From contig NZ_CP119992.1 in assembly GCF_029338575.1 (NCBI RefSeq), positions 248,001-312,000 on the forward strand: DNA of 64,000 nucleotides, written 5' to 3'. Under the pieces are notes generated by a model. The model did not search any database. It had not been told where the DNA came from and saw only the letters and a list, made by a program, of their open reading frames with translations. A program made the position numbers and the translations under genes. The stretch is from Halomarina halobia (GTDB taxonomy: Archaea; Halobacteriota; Halobacteria; Halobacteriales; Haloarculaceae). This document shows, piece after piece, positions 7,868 through 17,015 of the stretch (position 1 is its first letter; the number at the start of each line of letters is the position of its first letter).

Positions 7868-8298
7868 ATGGAATCGGCAACGTCGAGCGACGAACCGGAA
7901 CCCGCGGCGATTCGATCTCGGGTGCTCGCTTACCTCGTCGACCTCGCGCTCGTCGGCGGTGGCGTGTACGCCGTTACGGTTCGACGCGACCGGTCGTCCC
8001 GTGTTCCGACCTCGAACGTCTCGTGGACATGGCCGTCCGGCTCGGCCGAAAGCACGTCGAGGAGCCGTCGACGCCCGCGCTTCCCCGCAGTTCGGTCGCG
8101 GTGCTCGACGCGCCGACGCCGAAGCGGATGTACGGCTGCATCGACGGGATCGAGCCCGATACCGCCGATCGGCTCTACGAGGCGTATCCCGCCGTGACGG
8201 AGCTACTCGCGGCGTCGCCGGCGGAGTTGATGACCATCGAGGGGATCGGACCGAAGCGGGCGGACGCTATTTACTCGGCGTTGGGGAGCGCGGACTGA
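7868..8298 (+). pseudogene. Remnant fusing the 5' end of an RDD-family gene to the 3' end of an ERCC4/XPF-like nuclease gene
   Basis: From ATG 7868 the frame reads MESATSSDEPEP then I-R-S-R-V-L-A-Y-L-V-D-L-A-L-V, the start of an RDD membrane domain (first helix with the R...D pattern), which degenerates after about 38 codons. In another frame the sequence from about 7990 reads P-V-V-P-C-S-D-L-E-R-L-V-D-M-A-V-R-L-G-R-K-H-V and continues as a tandem helix-hairpin-helix region, I-D-G-I-E-P and I-E-G-I-G-P-K-R-A-D-A-I, stopping at 8298. That layout matches the C terminus of ERCC4-family nucleases. I infer a deletion that joined two genes out of frame. The 3' part could still be expressed as an 89-aa HhH protein from ATG 8029. 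Confidence 0.55.
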
Positions 8299-8366
8299 TG
8301 GGCGCTCATCGAGCGATGTACCGAACGGGGGGTTCGAAGGAGCGCGTCGCGGGCTCGGAAGGCCGG

Positions 8367-8609
8367 CTACTCCAGCCTCGTTCCGTCCTGGGGACAGTAC
8401 TCGTACGCGTCGTTCCTCGTCCGAAACCCGCAGGACGGACACCGCCGGGGCGGCGCTTCCTCCTCCCGACGGGGTCGTCGGAACAGGAACGGGACGAACG
8501 GTACGAACAGGAAGAAGACGAAGCTGTCGAAGTACCACCAGAGGAGCGCGCTGACGAGGAGGCTTCCGACGAGTCCGACCGCCGCGGTGGCCGTCCGAGA
8601 GCGAGCCAT
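8367..8609 (-). CDS. Small membrane protein with zinc ribbon
   Basis: 80 aa. Residues about 8-45 are hydrophobic, forming two membrane spans rich in Phe and Val. A basic R-R-P-R-R-E turn follows and then a C-P-S-C-G-F-R...Y-C-P-Q-D-G zinc ribbon (three Cys of which two are a CxxC, plus a later Cys). Similar membrane-anchored zinc-ribbon proteins are widespread in haloarchaea without known function. It converges on the preceding remnant. Confidence 0.75.
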   Translation of the reverse strand: MARSRTATAAVGLVGSLLVSALLWWYFDSFVFFLFVPFVPFLFRRPRREEEAPPRRCPSCGFRTRNDAYEYCPQDGTRLE

Positions 8610-8713
8610 GCGTTCCGTACACGCCTGACCGAGAAAAGTAGTGGTGCGTCCCCGCCCTGTCGAGGGAACTCGCCGGCGCCAGTTACAAAACCGCCGGTGT
8701 CGTACCGCCGCGC

Positions 8714-9487
8714 GTGCCCCGGCCCGTCGCGCCTCACGCGTTCTCGATGACGTGGACGGACGGCCTGTTCATCCACTGGCCGTTCGACCCGGAGCAGCTT
8801 CGCCCGCACGTCCCCGCCCCCCTCGAACTCGACACCTACGACGGCCGCGCGTGGGTCAGCCTCCTCCCGTTCGTCCTGTCACGCGCCGGCGTCCGGTTCT
8901 CCCCCTCGTTCACCCGGTTGACCTTCCCCGAACTCAACTTCCGCACGTACGTCCGCTTCGACGGCGCGCCGGGGTTGTACTTCTTCAGCGTCGACGTCGC
9001 GCACCCGGTCGTCCCGGCGGTCGTGGGGCGCGGCACCCGGTTGCCGTGCTACCACGCGGACATGGACGTTCGCACGCGCGGCGACCGTGTCGACTTCCGG
9101 AGCGTCCGCAGGCGTACGAGCGAACCGTCCGACGGTCGACGGGGCGTCACCGCACGCGTCGACGCGACGTACGGACCCGACGGCGGGATCTTCCGCGCCG
9201 AACCGGGGACGCTCGACTACTGGTTGGCCGAACGTCGGCGGATGTACGACCCGGTGGGCGAGAGGGTCCTGTACGCCGACATCGCCCACGACCCGTGGCC
9301 GCTCCGGCCCGCCGACGTGACCGTTCGCGAGAACACGATGTTCGAGGCGGGCGGCCTCCCGACGCCGGAGGGCGAGCCCCGGGTCCGCTACAGCGACGAA
9401 CTCTCGATAACCGGGTCCGTGCCCCGATGGATTCGCGGTTGGGACGGCGACACTTGGATTCGGCCGCGCCACCTGGCCCACCGATAG
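8714..9487 (+). CDS. DUF2071 family protein (YqjF-like)
   Basis: 257 aa from GTG 8714; a second start at 8747 is possible. The N-terminal M-T-W-T-D-G-L-F-I-H-W-P, the following V-P-x-x-L-E-L-D-T-Y-D-G-x-A-W-V-S-L-L-P-F segment, and N-F-R-T-Y-V-R with G-L-Y-F-F-S-V-D are characteristic of DUF2071 (acetoacetate decarboxylase-like beta fold). Function unknown in the family. Confidence 0.85.
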   Translation: MPRPVAPHAFSMTWTDGLFIHWPFDPEQLRPHVPAPLELDTYDGRAWVSLLPFVLSRAGVRFSPSFTRLTFPELNFRTYVRFDGAPGLYFFSVDVAHPVVPAVVGRGTRLPCYHADMDVRTRGDRVDFRSVRRRTSEPSDGRRGVTARVDATYGPDGGIFRAEPGTLDYWLAERRRMYDPVGERVLYADIAHDPWPLRPADVTVRENTMFEAGGLPTPEGEPRVRYSDELSITGSVPRWIRGWDGDTWIRPRHLAHR

Positions 9488-9616
9488 GCCGGTGGCGGCG
9501 AGCGGACGCGAGTCCCGTCGAGCGCCGAGGCCGATCGTTCCCGCGAGGGCGAGAGTGTCGCGGATCGCACCGTTGCACCCGGAACTAAGCGGGTCCCGGT
9601 CGTACGTTCGAGGGCA

Positions 9617-10420
9617 ATGGATCGAACTGGCGGAGAGGGGGGTTGGGGGCTCGACGGCATCGACGTCGCCGGACCGTCCGACGCCCCGCCGATCGTGTTC
9701 GTTCACGGGTCAGTGTTCACGCGGCACATGTGGGCCCCACAGCGCAGAGCGCTGTCGGGGGAGTTTCGGATACTCGCGCCGGACGTCCCGGGACACGGTG
9801 CGCGCGCCGACGAGCCGTTTCGGTTCGAGCCGACCCTGGCGTTGCTCAACGAGGTGATCGAGACGCACGCGGATGGGAGCGCCCTCGTCGTCGGCCTCTC
9901 GCTCGGGGGCTATGTCTCGACGGAGTACGCACGCCGTCGCCCCGAACGGGTCGACGGGCTGGTGCTCACGGGGAGCAGCGCCAACCCGATCGACGGGCTG
10001 GAACTCGTCACGCGGGCCGTCGGCGGCGTGTCGCGCCTGGCGACCAGGAGCGACCTCGTCGAGCGAGGCGTCGTTCGACTCGCGGAACGGTGGGTCAGAG
10101 AGCGGAACCTGCCCCCGGACGTCGAGGCGGAGATCATCGACGCCGGGTTCTACCCCCGGCCGTTCGGGGAGGCGGGGCCGTACCTGGCCGGGCGGGACTT
10201 CCGGGCGGCGCTCGCCGAGTACCCCGGGCCGTCGCTCCTGCTCAACGGGGAGCGAGACCGCCTCATGCGGCGGGGAGAGCGGAAGCACGCGGCGGCCGCC
10301 CGCGACGCGCGCGTCGAGGTGATCGACGGCGTCGGACACGTCTGCAACCTCCACCGGCCGCGAGCGTACGCGGACGCGGTGCGGACGTTCGATCGGCGCG
10401 CGGTCGCTAGAAACCGGTGA
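9617..10420 (+). CDS. Alpha/beta hydrolase
   Basis: 267 aa, standard single-domain length. F-V-H-G-S gives the oxyanion loop; G-L-S-L-G-G near residue 95 holds the nucleophile Ser95; the acid is likely Asp in N-G-E-R-D and the base His in G-V-G-H-V-C-N. The lid region (about 125-190) is helical. The substrate cannot be told; the closing H-x-x-x-x-x-R-P pattern resembles esterase/epoxide hydrolase-like small-molecule enzymes. It stands alone between the DUF2071 and phosphoribosyltransferase genes. Confidence 0.85.
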   Translation: MDRTGGEGGWGLDGIDVAGPSDAPPIVFVHGSVFTRHMWAPQRRALSGEFRILAPDVPGHGARADEPFRFEPTLALLNEVIETHADGSALVVGLSLGGYVSTEYARRRPERVDGLVLTGSSANPIDGLELVTRAVGGVSRLATRSDLVERGVVRLAERWVRERNLPPDVEAEIIDAGFYPRPFGEAGPYLAGRDFRAALAEYPGPSLLLNGERDRLMRRGERKHAAAARDARVEVIDGVGHVCNLHRPRAYADAVRTFDRRAVARNR

Positions 10421-10565
10421 ACCGGACGACGGTGATCCGCGGTCCGCCGACACACCTCTCGCCGGCACACCTCTCGACGCTCGACGCGTCGAGCGTCGGG
10501 CGCGGGGAGCGGGAGGTGCCGTCGGAGAACGAACCGCTTTTCCCCTGTTTCGGAAAACGGGCGGC

Positions 10566-11111
10566 ATGAACCGACTCCGCGAGTCGCTGCACGACGCGCC
10601 GATCGTCGACAAGGACGGGTACGAGTACCTCGTCCACCCGATAAGCAACGGCGTGCCGATGCTCGATCCCGGACTGCTGCGGGAGGTGGTGGTCGGCGTC
10701 ACGCGGGCGGCGGAGCTCGACGTGGACAAGATCGTCGCGCCGGAGGCGATGGGCATCCACATCGCGACGGCGCTCTCGCTGCAGACCGACATCCCGCTGG
10801 TGGTCATCCGCAAGCGGTCCTACGGCCTCGACGGCGAGGTGGCGCTCCACCAGACGACGGGCTACTCGGAGTCGGAGATGTACATCAACGACGTCGAGGC
10901 GGGCGACCGCGTGCTGATCGTCGACGACCTGCTGTCGACGGGCGGCACGCTGGCGGCCATCTGCGACGCGCTCGACGGCATCGGCGCGCAGATCGTCGAC
11001 ATCGTGGTCGTGATCCGGAAGGTGGGCAAGTCGGCCCTCGACGACACCGACCGCGAGGCGACGAGCCTGGTCGACATCACCGTCGAGGACGGCGAGGTCA
11101 CGATCCACTGA
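10566..11111 (+). CDS. hpt: Hypoxanthine/guanine (adenine) phosphoribosyltransferase
   Basis: 181 aa, the archaeal HGPRTase-type length. The PRPP-binding signature [13 protein letters not shown] is present near residue 115, preceded by the V-I-R-K-R-S-Y-G loop and A-P-E-A-M-G-I-H-I near 60. The enzyme salvages purine bases to nucleotides in the cytoplasm. A TATA-like CGCTTTTCCC about 26 bp before ATG suggests a leaderless mRNA. The next gene is a nucleobase permease, so uptake and salvage are adjacent. Confidence 0.92.
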   Translation: MNRLRESLHDAPIVDKDGYEYLVHPISNGVPMLDPGLLREVVVGVTRAAELDVDKIVAPEAMGIHIATALSLQTDIPLVVIRKRSYGLDGEVALHQTTGYSESEMYINDVEAGDRVLIVDDLLSTGGTLAAICDALDGIGAQIVDIVVVIRKVGKSALDDTDREATSLVDITVEDGEVTIH

Positions 11112-11232
11112 CCGACTCCGCCGGCCGCGGACGGTCGCTGACGCCCGCACACGACATCCCCTCCCCCTCCCCTCCTCGTCGATACCGACGAAGCGTCCCC
11201 CTCCTCTTCGCGACGACCGTTACACGCACGTG

Positions 11233-11240
11233 CATATATT
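11233..11240 (+). promoter_or_regulatory. TATA box upstream of the NCS2 permease gene
   Basis: CATATATT. Transcription from it would begin near the in-frame ATG at 11260; a second weaker TTATTGAC at 11281-11288 fits the ATG at 11314. Confidence 0.5.
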
Positions 11241-11313
11241 CACTCGTACCGACTCCGATATGCGCTCGATCACGGAACAGTTATTGACGGGGGGTCGCAC
11301 GTACCGCCAACGC

Positions 11314-12696
11314 ATGTCGACTGACGCTGACGGGAAGATCGAACTCGAGTACGAACTCGACGACAGACCGCCGTGGCCGAAGTCGATCCTGCTCGGGGTG
11401 CAGCACGTGGCTGTGATGATCGTTCCGGCGACGGCGGTGGCGTTCATCGTCGCGGGCGCGGTCGGCCTCGGCGCGGCGGACACGGCGTACGTCGTCCAGA
11501 TGGTGCTCCTGTTCTCCGGGCTGGCGACGATCGTCCAGGCGTACACCGTCGGCCCGGTCGGGGCGCGGCTCCCGATCGTGATGGGGACCAGCTTCACGTT
11601 CGTCGGGGCGGCCACGAGCATCGGCGTCGACTACGGGCTGGGGGCCGTCTTCGGCGCGATACTCGTCACCGGGTTCGCCGTCGAGGGGCTGATCGGCTGG
11701 CAGTTCGACCGCATTCAGCCGTTCTTTCCGCCGCTCGTGACGGGGCTGGTCGTGATCGTGATCGGGCTCTACCTCGTCCCGGTCGGCGTCGACTACGCGG
11801 CCGGCGGCGTCGGCGCGGCGGACTACGGCGCGGTACACAACATCGGCCTCGCCCTGCTGGTCCTGTCCGTCGCGGTCGTCCTCAACGTGTTCACTACCGG
11901 CGTCACGCGGCTCTTGAGCGTGCTCGTCGGCATCGGGGTCGGCTACGCGGTCGCCGTCGCGCTCGGCCTCGTCGACTTCGGTCCGGTGGCGTCGGCCGCC
12001 CCGTTCGCCGTCCCGCGGCCGGGCGCGTTCGGCTTCGCGTTCGAACCGATCGCCGTCGTCACGTTCGCGTTCCTATTTCTGGTGTCCGCGATGGAGACCG
12101 TCGGCGACATGTCGGGCGTCACGGCCGCCGAGGGGAGAAACCCGACCGACGAGGAGTTCCGCGGCGGGCTGTTCACCGACGGCCTCCTGAGTTCGCTCGG
12201 TGCGGCGTTCGCCGCCTTCCCCGTCACGTCGTTCTCCCAGAACGTGGGTATCGTCAACTTCACGGGCGTGATGAGCCGTCACGTCGTCGGCGTCGCCGGC
12301 GTCGTCCTCGCGGTGCTCGGGCTCAGCCCGAAGGTGGGCGCGGCGGTCGCGACGATCCCGAGTGCCGTCTTCGGCGGCGCGGTCGTACTGATGGCCGGTA
12401 TGGTGGCCGCGAGCGGCGCGCGCCTGCTCTTCCTGCACGTCGACCTCGACCGCCGGAACATGGTCGTCGTCGCCGTCTCCCTCGGTCTCGGCCTCGGCGT
12501 CACCATGCGGCCGGAGGCGCTCCAGGAGCTGCCGCGGGCCGCCCGGACCTTCTTCGGGGAACCGGTCATCGTGACCGCGCTGACGGCACTGCTCCTCAAC
12601 ACGTTCGCCCCCGGCGAGCAGAGCCCGCTCTTCGACGTCCCGTCCGCCGAGACGCCCGCCGACGGTCGGGGCCGCTCTCAGCCCGGAGAGGACTGA
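11314..12696 (+). CDS. NCS2 nucleobase:cation symporter (xanthine/uracil permease)
   Basis: 460 aa from ATG 11314; in-frame ATGs at 11260 and 11230 extend it. About 12-14 hydrophobic segments. Recognised by L-L-G-V-Q-H-V near the N terminus, the A-R-L-P-I-V-M-G-T-S-F-T-F loop, F-F-P-P-L-V-T-G, an E-T-V-G-D-M-S segment with the substrate-binding Glu of helix 8, and the F-S-Q-N-V-G-I-V helix-10 motif typical of this family. Imports purine or pyrimidine bases across the membrane; proximity to hpt favours a purine. Confidence 0.9.
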   Translation: MSTDADGKIELEYELDDRPPWPKSILLGVQHVAVMIVPATAVAFIVAGAVGLGAADTAYVVQMVLLFSGLATIVQAYTVGPVGARLPIVMGTSFTFVGAATSIGVDYGLGAVFGAILVTGFAVEGLIGWQFDRIQPFFPPLVTGLVVIVIGLYLVPVGVDYAAGGVGAADYGAVHNIGLALLVLSVAVVLNVFTTGVTRLLSVLVGIGVGYAVAVALGLVDFGPVASAAPFAVPRPGAFGFAFEPIAVVTFAFLFLVSAMETVGDMSGVTAAEGRNPTDEEFRGGLFTDGLLSSLGAAFAAFPVTSFSQNVGIVNFTGVMSRHVVGVAGVVLAVLGLSPKVGAAVATIPSAVFGGAVVLMAGMVAASGARLLFLHVDLDRRNMVVVAVSLGLGLGVTMRPEALQELPRAARTFFGEPVIVTALTALLLNTFAPGEQSPLFDVPSAETPADGRGRSQPGED

Positions 12697-12805
12697 CGAC
12701 GCGCACGCGGTTCGACGAGCGGACACGCCTCGGAAGACGGAGGTCGGCGTCGCGGTCGAACGGTTCACGGCGACGACCGGACGAGGTGTCCCGATTACGC
12801 GAGGG

Positions 12806-15628
12806 TCATTCCGCGACCTGCGTCATCGCCGTCGGCGCGAACTCCTTGACCGCGTCCATCGCTTCGCGCGCCTCACGCCGGGTCGGGAAGGTGGTGAGGC
12901 TCTCGGCGATCTCGTCTCCGTCCTCGCCGATCAACCGCCAGCGCCACTCGCCCTGGTCCTCGTGAAGTTCGAACACGGTCGTCTCTATCTCGAGAATGCT
13001 GGCCTCACCGACCTCCGTTCTGATGACCTCGAGCGCCGCTGTGACGTCCTCGCGGGACGGGTACCCCTCCTCGGCGGCGGCGATGACTTCCTCGTCCCCG
13101 TCGATGAGTCGCCAGTACCAGCGATCGCGTTCCTCGTACAGTTCGAACGCGGCGTCGTCGTACTCGAGGGTGCCCGCGTCGGGGAGCAGGGTTCTGATCC
13201 GGTCGATCGCCGACTCGACCTCCTCCCGGCCGTCGTACGCACCCTCTCCCTGCATCAGCGGCGTCCAGTCGGCCTCGATGAGCTGCCAGTACCAGGCGTC
13301 ATCGCGGAGCGTCACGTGGAAGACGGGGCGGTCTATCTCGAACACCGGCACGTCGTCCGCACGTCGCTGGATCGCCGTGACGGCCTCACTGCTCTCCTCG
13401 CGGTTCGCGTAGACGGGAACGCTCTCCGCGATCGTTACGCGGTTCCGGTCGAGTATTCGCCATGACCAGTTCCCGGTACGCTCGACCAGCTTGACTGCGA
13501 CGTTCTCGACGGTGTGGATGGACGCCGACGTCGCCGTGTCGTAGACCTCCTCCTCGATCGCGGTCTCGGCCTCGTCGCGCGTGTTGAAGCTGGTGGCGCT
13601 GTCCGCGAGGATCACTCCGTCGGGCCGTACGAACCGCCAGCGCCACTCGTCGTCTTCGGTCGCGTAGACCTGGAAGGTGGCGTCGTTCACCTCTCGACTC
13701 CGCGTGTCGCCAGCGCGGGCCACGAGCCGGTCCATGGCCGCGCGGGCCGCCTCCTTCGACGGATGTCGATCGACGCCCCTCGCGGTCGTTCGTCCCCCCT
13801 CGTTGACGAGCCGCCAGTTCCAGTTCCCGTCGTCGTCGTTGAACAGTTCGAACGCGGCGGTCTCGATCTCGAGCAGCTCGGCGTTCGGTGCGTTCTCCTT
13901 TAGCGTCGTCATCGACGCCGCCGCCTCCGCCCGCGAAGTGTGCTCCTCGCCGCTGTCGGCCATCACGTTACCGTCCTCGTCGATGAGCCGCCACCGCCAC
14001 TCGTCTCCCGTCTGATAGAGCTGGAACGCCGCGGTCTCGAACTCGATGAGTTCGGCCTCCAGCGCTTGCGTCTTGACCTGCTCGATCCCCGCAGCGACCT
14101 CCGTCCGTCCCTCGTAGGGCGTGACGCCCTCGGCGATCGTCTCGCGGGCCTCGGTAACGAGTCGCCAGTTCCAGCCCGCGGGCGCCCGGTAGTACTCGAA
14201 CTCGGCGTTCTCGACGACGACGGTGTCCGCCTCCGCCGCGTGCTCGGTCATCCATTCGGCAGCCCTGACGCACCCCGACTCGTCGGAGGCGGCATCGTGG
14301 TTCCGAGCGATGACGCGATCGTCGTCGGTGACGAGGTGCCACCGCCACGCACCCTCATCGGACGGGGAGACGAGGTACGCGGGCTGCTCCGGTTCGAGGA
14401 TGGGTGCGTTACCGACGTGCTTCAGCAGGTCGTAGACGGCCGATTCGACCCTCCGACGGGAGGTGAACCCGGTCGTACTGATCGCGAGTTCGGTCTCGTT
14501 CGCGTCGACGAGCCGCCACCGCCACTCGGCGTCGTCCTCGAAGAGTTCGACGCCGAAGGCATCGAGGACGAGTTTACCCGCGTCGTCGATCCGCGACCGG
14601 ACGTGCTCCGTCGCCGCTTCGGCGGCTCCGCGCGTTTCGAACGCGGTACTCGTCTGCGCGACCGTGGATCGGTGTTCGTCGACGAGCCGCCAGCGCCACT
14701 GTCCGCCGTCGGCGTAGCAATCGAACGCCGCACCGTCGATGTCGAGTACGGTCGCGTCGGGACCGAACTCCTTGAGGTCGTGTACCGACTCGGCCGCCGC
14801 GTCTCTGTTTTCGAATCCACTGCCACTGGCCGCGAGGACGGTGCCGTCCTCGCGGATGAACAGCCACCGCCACTGCCCCTGACGGCTTTCGTACAGCCTG
14901 AACGCGGCGTTCTTGATCTCCAGCAGACCGGCTCCGCCGATCTTCGTCTTCACGCTCTCGACGATCTCCTCGGTCTCGAGGTGTGACGGATAGCGGTCCG
15001 GACTCCCCGCGATCGCGTCCTGCTCGATGAGCCGCCACCGCCACTCCTTGCCGTCCCTGTACACGGTGAAGAGGCCGTCACGGAGGCGTTCGCCGACCAG
15101 GCTGGCCGGGTATTCGCCCGCGTAGCTGAACTCCTTCTCGAAGAGCAGGCTCTTCTCCCCGGTCACGACCGGGACGAGAGCGGCAACCCCCACGAGGATG
15201 CCCATGCCCGCGGTGTACAGGGCGATGATCTCCGTGCTGTAGTTAGGCGTCCCTGAGATCCAGTTCCCCGGATAGATGGCGACGAACCACGCGTCCGCGA
15301 GTATCGACATCGTCGCGCCGACCCCCGCGACGTGGATACTCCGTCGCTTGATCGGCAGGAGGAGGAGTATCCCGAGGAACAGGACGGGCAATCCGAACGC
15401 CGCGAGCGTGATCGATACTTTCCTGACGAAGTACCCGCTCCACCAGAGCGGACCGAGTAGATAGGTCACCACGCCGAGGAGCGAGACGATCGATCCCGAA
15501 ATGAACACCCAGTAACCGTAGACGTCCTTCCTCGACCTGGGTTCTCCCACGTACCGCGCGTACAGCGCGTACAGTAGCCGACCCAGGACGTTCCTGACGT
15601 GCGTTGTCGTGCTTCGTTCTACCTTCAT
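12806..15628 (-). CDS. Membrane protein with 13 tandem YegP/HVO_2922-like domains
   Basis: 940 aa. Residues about 40-165 hold four to five transmembrane helices. From about residue 180 to the C terminus run 13 copies of a 57-60 residue unit with the same skeleton: short beta strand ending in A-x-F-x-L-Y, acidic turn, W-x-W-R-L-(I/V)-D, G/N-rich turn, then S-R-x-x-A-x-x-A-(I/V)-x-x-(I/V/L)-K and a D/E-A linker. This is the DUF1508 (YegP) fold, usually one or two copies per protein and known in haloarchaea as HVO_2922 family. Copies are diverged at DNA level. I infer a membrane-anchored array of identical-fold modules, possibly a binding or sensing rod. Function unknown. A TTTATTAG box 20-27 bp upstream supports the start. 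Confidence 0.88.
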   Translation of the reverse strand: MKVERSTTTHVRNVLGRLLYALYARYVGEPRSRKDVYGYWVFISGSIVSLLGVVTYLLGPLWWSGYFVRKVSITLAAFGLPVLFLGILLLLPIKRRSIHVAGVGATMSILADAWFVAIYPGNWISGTPNYSTEIIALYTAGMGILVGVAALVPVVTGEKSLLFEKEFSYAGEYPASLVGERLRDGLFTVYRDGKEWRWRLIEQDAIAGSPDRYPSHLETEEIVESVKTKIGGAGLLEIKNAAFRLYESRQGQWRWLFIREDGTVLAASGSGFENRDAAAESVHDLKEFGPDATVLDIDGAAFDCYADGGQWRWRLVDEHRSTVAQTSTAFETRGAAEAATEHVRSRIDDAGKLVLDAFGVELFEDDAEWRWRLVDANETELAISTTGFTSRRRVESAVYDLLKHVGNAPILEPEQPAYLVSPSDEGAWRWHLVTDDDRVIARNHDAASDESGCVRAAEWMTEHAAEADTVVVENAEFEYYRAPAGWNWRLVTEARETIAEGVTPYEGRTEVAAGIEQVKTQALEAELIEFETAAFQLYQTGDEWRWRLIDEDGNVMADSGEEHTSRAEAAASMTTLKENAPNAELLEIETAAFELFNDDDGNWNWRLVNEGGRTTARGVDRHPSKEAARAAMDRLVARAGDTRSREVNDATFQVYATEDDEWRWRFVRPDGVILADSATSFNTRDEAETAIEEEVYDTATSASIHTVENVAVKLVERTGNWSWRILDRNRVTIAESVPVYANREESSEAVTAIQRRADDVPVFEIDRPVFHVTLRDDAWYWQLIEADWTPLMQGEGAYDGREEVESAIDRIRTLLPDAGTLEYDDAAFELYEERDRWYWRLIDGDEEVIAAAEEGYPSREDVTAALEVIRTEVGEASILEIETTVFELHEDQGEWRWRLIGEDGDEIAESLTTFPTRREAREAMDAVKEFAPTAMTQVAE

Positions 15629-15647
15629 TGTTGTCGCCCCGTTACAT

Positions 15648-15655
15648 CTAATAAA
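15648..15655 (-). promoter_or_regulatory. TATA box for the 13-repeat gene
   Basis: TTTATTAG on the minus strand, centred about 24 bp before the start at 15628, in the most AT-rich stretch of this part of the window. Confidence 0.6.
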
Positions 15656-16064
15656 CCAGACTGATTAATAAGTAATGGACACTGTCAGGATTTATGACTA
15701 ATTCACTGAGCAGTGGATGCTCGTGGGTGAGCCCCAGGCCCCGGCGCTGGGTATCTGTGACGGGGATCGAGCGGACAGCCCCGCTCCACCTGGCGTGACA
15801 GGGGCCGGGCGGTGTCGCCCACGCGAGCGGTTCACCGTCTGGCGGGCCCGGGCCGCCGTGTCGGGCGTGGCGTCGATCCGCTGGACGGTCGGGACGGAAG
15901 TCCGAGAGCGTGGACCGCGTCGACGAGACGCGAATCGCCTCGCCCGTACACCGGAACACGGAGCGTTCCGGGGACACCTCCGAGCGCGGCTGCCGTCGAT
16001 CGCGTCGGTGTACCGTCCACGGACAGGCAACAGCGGTATGCCGTGCGACCCCCTACGGCCGCAC
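15656..16064. other. About 410-bp gap
   Basis: Left part (15656-15710) is AT-rich with TTAATAAGTAAT-like sequence and may be upstream control sequence of the repeat gene. The rest is GC-rich and open in one frame into the VOC gene, but its translation is Arg/Pro-rich and does not resemble a protein. Confidence 0.5.
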
Positions 16065-17003
16065 ATGCCGGCAGACGTACCCGGAATCCACCACGTTACG
16101 GCCGTCGGAAGCGATCCCGGACGAAATCTCGAATTCTACACGGGGACGCTGGGGCTTCGCCTGGTCAAGCGAAGCGTGAACCAGGACGACGTGTCGGTGT
16201 ACCACCTGTTCTACGGCGACCGGAGCGGGACCCCCGGCACGAGCATGACGTTCTTTCCGTACCCGAACGCGCGCCCCGGCCGCGTCGGCACCGGGCAGGT
16301 GGGCGCGGTTGCGTTCCTGATCCCGGCGGGATCGGTCGACTTCTGGGCGGACAGGTTCGCGGAGCGCGGCGTCGACGCTGACGACCCCCACGAGCGCTTC
16401 GGCGACACCGTGCTCGCCTTCCGCGACCCCGACGGGGTCCCGATGGAACTGGTGGCTCGCCCGGACGCGCCCGCCGGCGATCCGCCGGACGGCCCCGTCC
16501 CCCACGAGCACGCCATCCGCGGCTTCTTCGGCGTGACGCTCTCGCTCGAGAGCGCCGGGCCGACCGCGGACCTGCTGCGGACGATGGGCTATCGGGAGAC
16601 GGCGGTCGAGCGCGATCGCCAGCGCTACGAGGCCGCGGGCGACCTGGGGTACGTCGTTGACCTCCTCGAGGACCCGCAGGCCCCCCGCGGGCAGCCCGGC
16701 GCGGGCACCGTCCACCACGTGGCGTTCCGAACGACGGCGGCCGACCAGCCGGCGTGGCGCGACGCCCTGTTCGAGCGGGGGCTCAGGCCGACGGAGGTGA
16801 TCGACCGGAAGTGGTTCGAGTCGGTCTACGTCCGCGAGCACGGCGGCGTGCTCTTCGAGTTCGCCACGGAGTCGCCGGGGTACACGGTCGACGAGGACGT
16901 CGACGAACTGGGTGAGCGGCTGGTGCTGCCCGAGTGGCTGGAGGACCGGCGGGCGGAGATCGAGGCCGGCCTCCTGGATCTGCCGACGCCGCCCACGAAG
17001 TAG
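16065..17003 (+). CDS. Two-domain VOC protein (glyoxalase/ring-cleaving dioxygenase family, MhqO-like)
   Basis: 312 aa from ATG 16065; ATG 16038 adds nine residues. Two VOC halves. First: G-I-H-H-V-T-A near the start, G-L-R-L-V-K-R-S-V-N-Q-D and D-P-D-G-V-P-M-E-L-V. Second: F-F-G-V-T-L-S, T-V-H-H-V-A-F-R, then G-G-V-L-F-E-F-A-T-E near residue 270. The His and Glu pairs are those that bind Fe or Mn in this family. Relatives act on hydroquinone or catechol-type compounds or remain uncharacterised; the substrate is not shown. Its 3' end meets the GNAT gene tail to tail 12 bp away. Confidence 0.85.
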   Translation: MPADVPGIHHVTAVGSDPGRNLEFYTGTLGLRLVKRSVNQDDVSVYHLFYGDRSGTPGTSMTFFPYPNARPGRVGTGQVGAVAFLIPAGSVDFWADRFAERGVDADDPHERFGDTVLAFRDPDGVPMELVARPDAPAGDPPDGPVPHEHAIRGFFGVTLSLESAGPTADLLRTMGYRETAVERDRQRYEAAGDLGYVVDLLEDPQAPRGQPGAGTVHHVAFRTTAADQPAWRDALFERGLRPTEVIDRKWFESVYVREHGGVLFEFATESPGYTVDEDVDELGERLVLPEWLEDRRAEIEAGLLDLPTPPTK

Positions 17004-17015
17004 CGAACCGCCGGC

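Noticed and set aside
5451..7880. Long minus-strand open frame antisense to the antiporter
   Set aside because: Its translation is His/Arg/Asp-rich with no fold or family; it exists because GC-rich third positions suppress stops on the opposite strand.
15717..16064. N-terminal extension of the VOC protein
   Set aside because: Open in frame but Arg/Pro-rich and without family similarity; the metal-binding domain begins just after ATG 16065.
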